Source of the DNA: Casp-actino8 sp040381935
GTDB taxonomy: Bacteria; Actinomycetota; Acidimicrobiia; Acidimicrobiales; Ilumatobacteraceae
NCBI GenBank assembly: GCA_040381935.1
Contig: JBEIGJ010000047.1
Span: forward strand, 1 to 14,251
Reading direction: 5' to 3'
Length of the DNA: 14,251 nt
Each line of letters begins with the position of its first letter. The first letter of the stretch is position 1. Below are positions 6,550-12,999 of this stretch, one piece after another. Both the position numbers and the translations under genes were made by a program. The notes below the pieces were generated by a model. That model did not search any database. It was not told the origin of the DNA and saw only the letters and a program-made list of their open reading frames with translations.

Positions 6550-7188
6550 CGGCACTGCTCGCGATCCGACACGACACCCATGATGCTGCTGGCTCGGTCG
6601 TGGAGGCGACCCATCGAGCGGAGCCAAGCGGGCGCGAACCCATAAGCGCTCCAGAAAAGGCTCGGGATCGAGGTAGGACGGGTGCCCCGAGGGATGCACT
6701 TGACGCACACTGAGGTGAATTCCCTTGTCGTCTGCCACTGAACCAATGACCGCTCCACGCTCGATCAACCCCGACATTTTTCGACCATCCGAATTTACAC
6801 CACCCACTGTGACCAGGTGAGATGGCGCCCCCGCTGGTTCAACTGTGACGTATCCGATTCCCGCCACCCGCCCGGCGAAGGTGATCCGACCGGCCACGGG
6901 CGCGTACACCTCATCTCTTGGTGACGCCGCAAAGCGCAGGGTGCGACGGCCAGCGCAATAGGGACATTCCGGTGCCTGAAAGGTGTCGATGACCGCTCCC
7001 GGAACTGGCGCCTGCAAACACCCGGCTTGCCACGAAACAGTTTGCGGAGCCACGGCAACTGAGGGTCCCCCGGGTCGGAAGCCATTCCCGAAAGCGGAGA
7101 CCGGACCAAAAAATGCGAGTGCTGTCGGGACCAGCATCATGATTGGCACTACGACCCGCCGAAGCCACGTCTTGACACCTACTGCCAT
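6547..7188 (-). CDS. Exported M23/LytM-domain protein with lost metal ligands (probable pseudo-peptidase)
   Basis: Active M23 peptidases cut peptidoglycan cross-bridges using zinc held by H-x(n)-D and HxH motifs. Counting from the ATG at 7188 (213 residues), residues 5-32 form a signal sequence (KTWLRR, a hydrophobic core, then PVSA). The LytM fold is recognisable from APVPGAVIDTF (60-70), VYAPVAGRITFAGRVAG (94-110) and YLDPEPFL (172-179). Where the family has GHRGVDLAA the protein reads GRRTLRFAA (80-88), so the zinc His and Asp are both Arg. The HxH region retains one His (GIHLSV, 157-161). CPYC at 75-78 sits just before the missing ligands. An in-frame TTG at 7227 would start 12 bp after the sigma gene, but ATG with a clean signal peptide is preferred; neither start has a clear ribosome-binding site. 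M23 genes between whiG and rpsB are common in actinobacteria. A regulatory or scaffold role, as for EnvC and NlpD, is inference. Confidence 0.8.
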   Translation of the reverse strand: MAVGVKTWLRRVVVPIMMLVPTALAFFGPVSAFGNGFRPGGPSVAVAPQTVSWQAGCLQAPVPGAVIDTFQAPECPYCAGRRTLRFAASPRDEVYAPVAGRITFAGRVAGIGYVTVEPAGAPSHLVTVGGVNSDGRKMSGLIERGAVIGSVADDKGIHLSVRQVHPSGHPSYLDPEPFLERLWVRARLAPLDGSPPRPSQQHHGCRVGSRAVP

Positions 7189-7239
7189 CGAGTCGAACAC
7201 CGCTTGGTGTGGGCTTGGAGGCGACAAAGCCGGTGAATC

Positions 7240-8019
7240 TCAGATGCCAGCAGCCGCCATCTGAGACCGCAACATGAGAATGGCTTTCGAGTGGATTTGC
7301 GAGACTCGACTTTCGGTCACCCCGAGAACGGAGCCAATTTCCGCAAGTGTCATTCCTTCGTCGTAATACAGAGCCACGACCGTACGTTCCCGTTCGGGCA
7401 GACTGCGAATTTCATTGCGCATAACCTGACGGAGCTCACGGTCCTCTACCACTGCATCGGGTCCATCATCATGGGATGGGGGTAACTGGCGTGGTTCGCC
7501 CTCATTGGAACCAGCCACGACATAGTCCAGTGGTCCCACGTTGGCCACCGCAATTGTTCCCAGCCAGCGTTGCAATTCGTCATTGTCGATTTTCAATTCC
7601 TGACACAACTCATCGTCAGATGGGCTGCGTTTCAGTTCATGGCTCAACTTGGCCATGGCGTTTTCGATTTGTCGAGATCGCGACCGCACCGAACGGGGGA
7701 CCCAATCCAAAGCCCGCAGACCGTCGAGGATGGCGCCTTTGATGCGCGGAACCGCGAAAGTCTCGAACTTGAAGCCCAAGTCGGGATTGAAACGATCGAC
7801 CGCGTCCATCAACCCAAAAATTCCGGTCCCCACCAGCTCACCGGTATCAGCGCCAACTGGGAGACCCGCAGCAACTCGACCAGCGACGAACTTGACCAGA
7901 GGCGAGTAGTGAACGATCAATTGGTCCCGCGCTGATTCATCACGCTGGGACACCCATTGAGTCCATGCTTGCTCGATGGCTGGGATCGATCGCGGCTTTG
8001 TTTCGTCTAGATCACTCAT
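7240..8019 (-). CDS. RNA polymerase sigma factor, FliA/WhiG (sigma-28) family
   Basis: The 259 residues have the group 3 sigma layout. Region 2 spans about 30-110 (LVKFVAGRVAAGLP, ELVGTGIFGLMDAVDRFNP, FETFAVPRIKGAILDGLR, then DWVPRSVR). Region 3 covers about 112-165 (ENAMAKLSHELKRSPSDDEL), and region 4 covers about 200-252, with LPERERTVVALYYDEGMTLA and the helix-turn-helix EIGSVLGVTESRVSQIHSKA. The family drives flagellar genes (FliA) or sporulation (WhiG of Streptomyces). Which applies here cannot be told; no flagellar gene and no anti-sigma factor lies in the window. The location between xerC and the M23 gene upstream of rpsB is the whiG position in streptomycetes. The start ATG lacks a ribosome-binding site and lies 22 bp after the xerC stop. 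Confidence 0.93.
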   Translation of the reverse strand: MSDLDETKPRSIPAIEQAWTQWVSQRDESARDQLIVHYSPLVKFVAGRVAAGLPVGADTGELVGTGIFGLMDAVDRFNPDLGFKFETFAVPRIKGAILDGLRALDWVPRSVRSRSRQIENAMAKLSHELKRSPSDDELCQELKIDNDELQRWLGTIAVANVGPLDYVVAGSNEGEPRQLPPSHDDGPDAVVEDRELRQVMRNEIRSLPERERTVVALYYDEGMTLAEIGSVLGVTESRVSQIHSKAILMLRSQMAAAGI

Positions 8020-8041
8020 CGAGAATCAGAAATTCGATCGC

Positions 8042-8950
8042 TCAGGCTCGAGGATGCGTGTTCGCATACACGAACCGTAGACGCTCCTTGCTCACATGGG
8101 TGTATCGCTGGGTAGTGACCACATCACTGTGACCGAGAAGTTCTTGAACCGATCGCAGGTCGGCCCCCCCATCGAGTAGATGGGTGGCATAGGTATGCCG
8201 GAGAGCGTGGGGATGAGTCGGACTGTCAGCCCGATCATCCAAGAGACGCCGCACGTCTCGGGTGCCTAAGCGTCCTCCATGGGCATTCAAAAAAAGAGCG
8301 GCGCCAGAATTTTCCCCGACCACCTCGTGGCGAACCCGTAACCACTCGCTCAACGTTTCGACCCCAGCAAGGGACATGGGGACCCGTCGCTCCTTGCCGC
8401 CCTTACCCCACACCGTCACCAGATGCCGCTTGAGATCGATACTGTCGGTGTCCACACCACACAGTTCGCTGACTCGCAGACCGCTGCCGTACAACATTTC
8501 CAAAATGGCATCGTCACGACGACGCTTCCAGACTGCTTCACCTTCCCGCAACTCACCAGGTTCGAGGATGCTGTGCAACTCGGCCCCGTCCAAGACTCGG
8601 GGCAAACGACCTTCACCCGATGGCGCTCGCAACGAAATTGAGGGATCTGTTTCGATCACACCCACTCGACGCGCCCACGAGAAATAGCGTCGCAACGCCG
8701 AGGCTTTTCGAGCAATGGTGCGTTTGGCGTATTCACGCGTGGCCAGATACGCCAGGTATCGGCGAAGTGCCAATCGGTCCACTTGTTCGGGCCCCACGAG
8801 GTCTCCCCGACCACACCAGGTAGCAAAGTCCACCAGATCGCGCCGATAGGCGTTGACGGTATTGGACGAAGACGAAGTCAACGACTGGACCCACTCGTCA
8901 ACTTTCCATGCGCCTGAGACTTCCCAAGCGACCGTTTCGTCAGTGGCCAC
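8042..8950 (-). CDS. xerC: Tyrosine recombinase, XerC/XerD type
   Basis: Xer recombinases resolve chromosome dimers at dif before division. The 302 residues comprise an N-terminal core-binding SAM-like domain (about 15-100, with TVNAYRRDLVDFATWC) and a catalytic domain carrying the complete active site: Arg159 (GSGLRVSEL), Lys183 (WGKGGKERRVP), His248 and Arg251 (HPHALRHTYATHLL), His274 (LLGHSDVVTTQ) and the nucleophile Tyr283 (QRYTHV). Length and motifs fit a housekeeping Xer protein rather than a phage integrase, and its place between dprA and the sigma gene is the usual actinobacterial one. The start is GTG, 23 bp after the dprA stop, with no clear ribosome-binding site. XerC and XerD cannot be told apart reliably from one sequence; the name rests on context. 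I found no dif-like site in the window. Confidence 0.92.
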   Translation of the reverse strand: MATDETVAWEVSGAWKVDEWVQSLTSSSSNTVNAYRRDLVDFATWCGRGDLVGPEQVDRLALRRYLAYLATREYAKRTIARKASALRRYFSWARRVGVIETDPSISLRAPSGEGRLPRVLDGAELHSILEPGELREGEAVWKRRRDDAILEMLYGSGLRVSELCGVDTDSIDLKRHLVTVWGKGGKERRVPMSLAGVETLSEWLRVRHEVVGENSGAALFLNAHGGRLGTRDVRRLLDDRADSPTHPHALRHTYATHLLDGGADLRSVQELLGHSDVVTTQRYTHVSKERLRFVYANTHPRA

Positions 8951-8973
8951 CTCGAAACTGTACCGAAGAGTGA

Positions 8974-10203
8974 TTACGAACTGGACTCAACGGCAACGTC
9001 AATGCGTTCAAACCAGCCTGCAGTGCACATCACCCAGCCCAGAGTCTCGAGTCGACCCAGCGATAGCGCAACTTGCCCCAACGATGACATTGACCATTCT
9101 CCGCGACGGGCCACGACATCGTCCAAAGTCAAGGGTTCAGCGTCGAAGAGATCGAGGATTTCGGCGTCCACTCCGACCGGCCGAGGTCGAATATCGGCAT
9201 ACGGAACTTGCCGCCGGGTGTCGAGATCCAAAGCGGTGAAAACATCCTCTGGCGATAGCGCCACTAGTGCTCCATCGCGTAAGAGAACATTGGTTCCTTC
9301 TGATGCCCGTGTGGACGTGGCTCCAGGAACAGCCATCACAGTTATCCCTCGCCGCAACGCATAGCGGACGGTAATCATCGAACCGCCATCAATTTTCGAT
9401 TCCACCACGACCAAAACCTCACTCAACGCGGCAATGATCCGATTACGGAGAGGAAAGCGAAATGGAGCCGGGACCGTGCCGGGAGGTGACTCACTGAGCA
9501 AGAGACCGCGCGTGGCCACATCTTCCCAAAGGGTTCCGTGCTCCGGTGGATAGATCACATCGAGCCCCGATGCCACCACCCCAACTGGTCGACCACAGGT
9601 TTCCAGACCACGGGAAGCAAGCGCTGACTCCGACTGAGCATCAAGTGCTCCGCGATGTGCGGCCGCATCGATTCCTCGCGCCAGACCCGAAATCACACTC
9701 ACGCCATTGCTCGCCATTGCCCGGCCCAACATCGTGGCAAAGGTTCGTCCGTAGGCCGTGGCATGGCGAGATCCAATGATGCCAACTCGTCGTGACTGCA
9801 CGGTTGACAAAGATCCACGAGTGAAGATCAGTGCGGGTGCCGAGGGGTCCGATGCCAATTCCTGGGGGTACCCCTCGCTGCCGAGTTGATGGATCGCCAC
9901 GGCGGGATCGACCGGAGTGCCAAATTCAGCGGACTCAGGATCAACTGGCGAAGTCACATCGACTGTGTTCAAACTCGATTGCCAGACACGGTGCAGGGTC
10001 GTACCAGGTGAACCGTCACGAGACGATTCGAGAAGCGCACGAACTATGGGCGGTGACTCGACGCGCCAGTCGCCAGTGCGCAGCCAACGAACAACTGTGG
10101 ATGGCTGTCGCTCCCGTAAGAGAACCCGCAATCGAGCCGGAGTCATCAGTGGCAAAGACGCCAGTACACAAGCAGCACGCCGCTCATCACCCACCAGCGG
10201 CAT
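8974..10203 (-). CDS. dprA: DNA-processing protein DprA (Smf)
   Basis: DprA binds incoming single-stranded DNA during natural transformation and loads RecA. The protein has 409 residues from the ATG at 10203. The Rossmann-like domain runs from about 138 to 320 with GIIGSRHATAYG (141-152), SGLARGIDAAAHRGAL (172-187), ASGLDVIYPPEH (211-222), RFPLRNRII (249-257), GGSMIT (273-278) and VPGATSTRASEGTNVLL (292-308). A C-terminal winged-helix-like domain covers about 345-400. An insertion of roughly 16 residues lies at about 188-204, between the GAL helix and the VGVVASGLD strand. The frame extends 20 codons further upstream, but GGAGG five bases before 10203 decides this start; it leaves a 17-bp overlap with comM. 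DprA is present in many bacteria not known to be competent. Confidence 0.95.
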   Translation of the reverse strand: MPLVGDERRAACVLASLPLMTPARLRVLLRERQPSTVVRWLRTGDWRVESPPIVRALLESSRDGSPGTTLHRVWQSSLNTVDVTSPVDPESAEFGTPVDPAVAIHQLGSEGYPQELASDPSAPALIFTRGSLSTVQSRRVGIIGSRHATAYGRTFATMLGRAMASNGVSVISGLARGIDAAAHRGALDAQSESALASRGLETCGRPVGVVASGLDVIYPPEHGTLWEDVATRGLLLSESPPGTVPAPFRFPLRNRIIAALSEVLVVVESKIDGGSMITVRYALRRGITVMAVPGATSTRASEGTNVLLRDGALVALSPEDVFTALDLDTRRQVPYADIRPRPVGVDAEILDLFDAEPLTLDDVVARRGEWSMSSLGQVALSLGRLETLGWVMCTAGWFERIDVAVESSS

Positions 10204-11716
10204 GGCGTCCTCCGATTCTGGCGCGTAGGGCCAAGGCCGTAGCGATATCAATGGGTTCGACATCGGCGAGATGACCGCGGCGATCCGCCAAAGTGCGCGC
10301 CACCCGTCGCAGCCTTTGCAACCCGCGCCCGGTCAAACGCCCACTTTCCAATTCATGTCGCAAAAGCTTCCGACCCTCGTCTTCAACGGGCGCGTAACGA
10401 TCCAAGTCCTCACCCGAGAGCCGCGCATTGAGAAATCCCTGTCGTTCGAGGGCGATGGCCCGAGTTGCCACAACTCGATCCCGTACCTGAGCAGATGTTT
10501 CCCCCACCGGAGCATCCAGCAGTTCGTGAACAGTTGGCCGACTGACCAGTACTCGTAGGTCGAATCGATCCAAGAGAGGACCGCTGAAGCGACGACGATA
10601 TTTCGCCAGCGCCGACTCATCGCAGGAACACGATCCGGGGGTGCCGTGGCCGCACGGACACGGATTCGCGGCACCCACCAAGATGAAGCGCGCCGGAAGT
10701 ACCGTACGAGTTTCAGCACGGGCAATGTGGATCTCCCCTGATTCCAATGGTTGTCGAAGTCCATCTAAAGTCGAAGGGGCGAACTCACCAAGTTCGTCCA
10801 AGAAGAGAACTCCCCCGTGGGCCAGACTCACTTCACCGGGCCGCAGACTCGATCCCCCACCACCGACGATGGAGACCGTGCTGGCCGAGTGATGTGGTGC
10901 TCGCATCGGCGGAGTTCGGACCTCTGCCCAGCCGCCATCGCCACTGCGAGAAGCCGACTGCATGATCATCACCTCAAGTGCGGTCTGTTCGTCGAGGGGA
11001 GGAAGAAGGCCCGGCAACCTTTCGGCCAGCATTGTCTTTCCCGATCCTGGTGGACCAATGAGCAAGAGGTGGTGCCCGCCGCTCGCCGACAACTCCACCC
11101 CCAGCCGGCCAGCGGCCTGGCCTCGCACATCAGCAAGATCACAACCCCGATCAGCTACTTCTGGTATCCCTCCATCGGGTCGAAGGTTCGAGACGTCGGA
11201 CCACGGTGCCGTGCCACTGAGACACTCGACCAGGCCGCGCAATGTCTCAGCAACGCGCACTTGCGAACCGACAGCCAAAAGCGCCTCGGCCACATTTTCG
11301 CCCGGAATGACAACCGCCCCCTGGTTCCTCAGCGCCAGCATCATTGGTGCCACTCCGCTCACCGAACGAATCCGACCATCTAGAGCAAGTTCGCCCACGA
11401 AAGCCACGCCTTCGACCAGGGACGCTGGAATTTGTCCGTCTCCAACCAGCAGGGCCAGAGCCATCGCCACATCGAGAGCCGATCCGACTTTGCGCTGATC
11501 AGCGGGATACAAGTTCATGGTGATTCGTTGCGCTGGCCAGTAAAAGCCACTGTTGACCAGTGCCGCGCGAATCCGATCACGCGACTCGCGACAGATGTCG
11601 TCGGGTCGTCCAAGGATGGTGAAAGTCGGTAGACCCTGCCCAATATGAACCTCGACCGTGACTTGGTAGCCCATACCCCCCGAAACACCAGCCGCCACAA
11701 CTGAACACAAGGCCAT
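10187..11716 (-). CDS. comM: ComM/YifB family AAA+ ATPase (Mg-chelatase-like, branch-migration helicase)
   Basis: ComM is a hexameric helicase that promotes branch migration during integration of transforming DNA in Vibrio and Acinetobacter. The 509 residues show the family's three parts. A Lon-protease-like N-terminal domain spans about 1-170 (GLPTFTILGRPDDICRESRD, RITMNLYPADQRKVGSALD). An AAA+ domain has the Walker A motif GPPGSGKT at 221-228, Walker B VLFLDE at 303-308 and an arginine-finger stretch GPLLDRFDLR near 379-388. Between these lies the cysteine cluster CPCGHG...CSC (353-365). The C-terminal Mg-chelatase-type domain covers about 410-500. Length matches the family. AAGGG (11725-11729) precedes the ATG. 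The stop overlaps dprA. In mycobacteria yraN, rnhB and lepB sit upstream of this gene; here comM opens the run and a lipoprotein gene diverges from it. Confidence 0.95.
   Translation of the reverse strand: MALCSVVAAGVSGGMGYQVTVEVHIGQGLPTFTILGRPDDICRESRDRIRAALVNSGFYWPAQRITMNLYPADQRKVGSALDVAMALALLVGDGQIPASLVEGVAFVGELALDGRIRSVSGVAPMMLALRNQGAVVIPGENVAEALLAVGSQVRVAETLRGLVECLSGTAPWSDVSNLRPDGGIPEVADRGCDLADVRGQAAGRLGVELSASGGHHLLLIGPPGSGKTMLAERLPGLLPPLDEQTALEVMIMQSASRSGDGGWAEVRTPPMRAPHHSASTVSIVGGGGSSLRPGEVSLAHGGVLFLDELGEFAPSTLDGLRQPLESGEIHIARAETRTVLPARFILVGAANPCPCGHGTPGSCSCDESALAKYRRRFSGPLLDRFDLRVLVSRPTVHELLDAPVGETSAQVRDRVVATRAIALERQGFLNARLSGEDLDRYAPVEDEGRKLLRHELESGRLTGRGLQRLRRVARTLADRRGHLADVEPIDIATALALRARIGGRHAAGG
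10209..10213 (-). promoter_or_regulatory. Ribosome-binding site that decides the dprA start
   Basis: The minus strand reads GGAGG five bases before the ATG at 10203, inside the last codons of comM. The in-frame ATG at 10263 would overlap comM by 77 bp and would add 20 residues that look like no DprA N-terminus, so 10203 is the likely start. Confidence 0.8.
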
Positions 11717-11790
11717 TCGTTCACCCTTTCAATCCTCAGATTTCTCCAAGGTGGGATCGGCAACGGTTCGCGAGGCGAGCCAATCACTAG

Positions 11791-11810
11791 TCAGAAATCA
11801 TGATGACTGA
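11791..11810. promoter_or_regulatory. Imperfect palindrome between divergent comM and lipoprotein genes
   Basis: The 20 bases have a perfect 8-bp core, ATCATGAT, flanked by TCAG on the left and CTGA on the right; 16 of 20 positions obey the dyad, the mismatches being the two bases on each side of the core. It lies in the 126-bp gap between the two divergent starts, 75 bp from the comM ATG and 33 bp from the lipoprotein ATG, where an operator for either gene would be expected. It is an operator candidate only; I recognise no known regulator motif and no clear -35/-10 pair in either direction. Confidence 0.35.
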
Positions 11811-11842
11811 AATGAACAGCACCCACCTGAAAGACTGAAGCA

Positions 11843-12316
11843 ATGCGTATGAGCCGGCTATTTCACCGAGTTCGGAGGAACCATCGCCGAGGCCCTGTTT
11901 GGTCAGCACCGCAATCGGCACTTTTCGGTGCTCTCATTATCGGCACATCATCCCTCGTGGCTTCCTGCAGCGATACCGACCGCAGCGCCACTCGTTTTTG
12001 TGGCTCTCTCAACCAAGCCCTGCCCGATCTCACATCCACACTCGCCACGTCCGACGATGTATCCGCACTGGTGAAAGACTTCGAAAAACTCAATTCCATC
12101 ACTCCGGTGGCTATTGAGGAGGAATGGCAAGCCCTCACCGCACTAGTTCGTATGGCTGCAAATACCGATGCCCTGGACCCAGTGGCCCGCCAGGCTCTCG
12201 CTGATGCTGCCTATCAAACCGAACGACCGGCTCGCGATATCGAGCGCTGGGTCGAAGCCACATGCGGAATTCAAATGCCCGATGTCATCGGCCTCGAAGG
12301 GCCCTACGTTCCGTAA
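11843..12316 (+). CDS. Small lipoprotein of unknown function
   Basis: I do not recognise a family. The 157 residues begin with a basic stretch (RMSRLFHRVRRNHRR, 2-16), then a hydrophobic segment at 27-40 ending in the lipobox LVASC (38-42), so Cys42 should be lipidated and the mature part of about 116 residues exported. The mature part is mostly helical in appearance, with Cys53 and Cys141 available for one disulfide (RFCGSL and EATCGIQ) and no low-complexity tail. A second in-frame ATG two codons later (11849) is an equally possible start; no ribosome-binding site decides between them. The gene diverges from comM and converges on clpP. The lipobox and cysteine pair make a real coding gene likely, although the opposite strand is also open for much of its length. 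Confidence 0.7.
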   Translation: MRMSRLFHRVRRNHRRGPVWSAPQSALFGALIIGTSSLVASCSDTDRSATRFCGSLNQALPDLTSTLATSDDVSALVKDFEKLNSITPVAIEEEWQALTALVRMAANTDALDPVARQALADAAYQTERPARDIERWVEATCGIQMPDVIGLEGPYVP

Positions 12317-12331
12317 GTTCTCGAAGGGCCC
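12293..12331. repeat. 12-bp direct repeat CTCGAAGGGCCC, two copies
   Basis: The identical 12-mer CTCGAAGGGCCC occurs at 12293-12304 and 12320-12331, a 27-bp period. The first copy is in the last codons of the lipoprotein gene and the second just after its stop. It may be a small tandem duplication or part of a terminator; no third copy is seen nearby. Confidence 0.6.
12299..12331. terminator. Possible bidirectional hairpin between convergent lipoprotein and clpP genes
   Basis: GGGCCCT at 12299-12305 and AGGGCCC at 12325-12331 are complementary with a 19-base loop, giving a 7-bp GC-rich stem in transcripts of either strand. The left arm lies in the last codons of the lipoprotein gene. On the plus strand it is followed by GGATTTATGG, a poor T-tract, so this is at best a weak terminator. 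The hairpin arises from a 12-bp direct repeat whose core is self-complementary. Confidence 0.3.
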
Positions 12332-12358
12332 CGGATTTATGGTTGGGACCAGAGTCGT

Positions 12359-12970
12359 TCAGAGAATTTCGCCACGTTTCAAAATGACCTTGTCGACCAG
12401 TCCATATTCCTTGGCCTGTTCAGCAGTGAACCAGCGGTCACGTTCGGCGTCGGCTTGGATGCGCTCCAGCGTCTGTCCCGAGTGGAATGAGGTGAGTTCG
12501 GCCATTCGCTTTTTCGTATACGCCAATTGCTCGACTTGGATGGAGATGTCCGTGGCCTGACCGCGGAGCCCGGCAAGGGGCTGATGCATCATGATGCGAG
12601 CATTGGGCAAGGTGTAGCGCTTGTTCTTGGCCCCTGCAGTCAGCAAGAACTGGCCCATCGAGGCCGCTAGACCCATGCACACCGTGGCGACATCGCAACT
12701 GACGAACTGCATGGTGTCGTAGATCGCCATTCCCGCGGTGACCGATCCCCCTGGCGAATTGATGTACAGCCAAATATCGGCATCCGGGTCCTCGCCCTCG
12801 AGATACAGCAATTGGGCGCATATTTGGTTGGCCATGTCGTCATTGACGTCGGTACCCAACATGACCACGCGGTTCTTGAGGAGACGGGTGAAGATGTCGG
12901 CTCGACCGGCTCCGTCAACGGTATCGAGAGCCATAGGAGCGCTGGGTCCGGGGCGAAAATCCGAAGTCAT
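12359..12970 (-). CDS. clpP: ATP-dependent Clp protease proteolytic subunit
   Basis: ClpP is the barrel-forming serine peptidase that degrades substrates unfolded by ClpX or ClpC. The 203 residues contain the catalytic Ser104 (GLAASMGQ), His129 (MMHQPLAG) and Asp178 (ERDRWFTAEQAKEYGLVD), the YINSPGGSV strand at 69-77 and the usual RLLKNRVVMLG start of the fold at 29-39. The N-terminal 20 residues are variable. Actinobacteria usually have two clpP genes in tandem followed by clpX; here clpP stands alone between a lipoprotein gene and a carbonic anhydrase, so it may be an extra paralogue, and a second clpP elsewhere is expected. No Shine-Dalgarno precedes the ATG, but TAGTCT lies six bases before it, the spacing of a -10 box for a leaderless mRNA. 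An alternative in-frame ATG is at 12934. Confidence 0.95.
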   Translation of the reverse strand: MTSDFRPGPSAPMALDTVDGAGRADIFTRLLKNRVVMLGTDVNDDMANQICAQLLYLEGEDPDADIWLYINSPGGSVTAGMAIYDTMQFVSCDVATVCMGLAASMGQFLLTAGAKNKRYTLPNARIMMHQPLAGLRGQATDISIQVEQLAYTKKRMAELTSFHSGQTLERIQADAERDRWFTAEQAKEYGLVDKVILKRGEIL

Positions 12971-12976
12971 GAGCCG

Positions 12977-12982
12977 AGACTA
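12977..12982 (-). promoter_or_regulatory. Candidate -10 box for a leaderless clpP transcript
   Basis: On the minus strand TAGTCT is followed by CGGCTC and then the clpP ATG, so transcription could begin at the A of the start codon. This agrees with the lack of a Shine-Dalgarno and with leaderless mRNAs being common in actinobacteria. The -35 region is poor (ATTCAT at 17-bp spacing). CCCC and GGGG arms separated by five bases lie immediately upstream of it (12983-12995). Confidence 0.35.
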
Positions 12983-12999
12983 CCCCTGACCGGGGCAGA

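Noticed and set aside
6315..6758. 147-codon minus-strand frame crossing the M23 end, the leader and the rpsB start
   Set aside because: It overlaps two real genes in another frame and has no known motif; the leader structure explains the sequence between them better.
8042..8950. xerC as a sign of an integrated mobile element
   Set aside because: It has the housekeeping Xer length and full active site and sits in the conserved dprA-xerC-whiG order, with no attachment repeats or cargo genes around it.
10204..10263. 20-codon upstream extension of dprA
   Set aside because: It would overlap comM by 77 bp, and GGAGG precedes the ATG at 10203.
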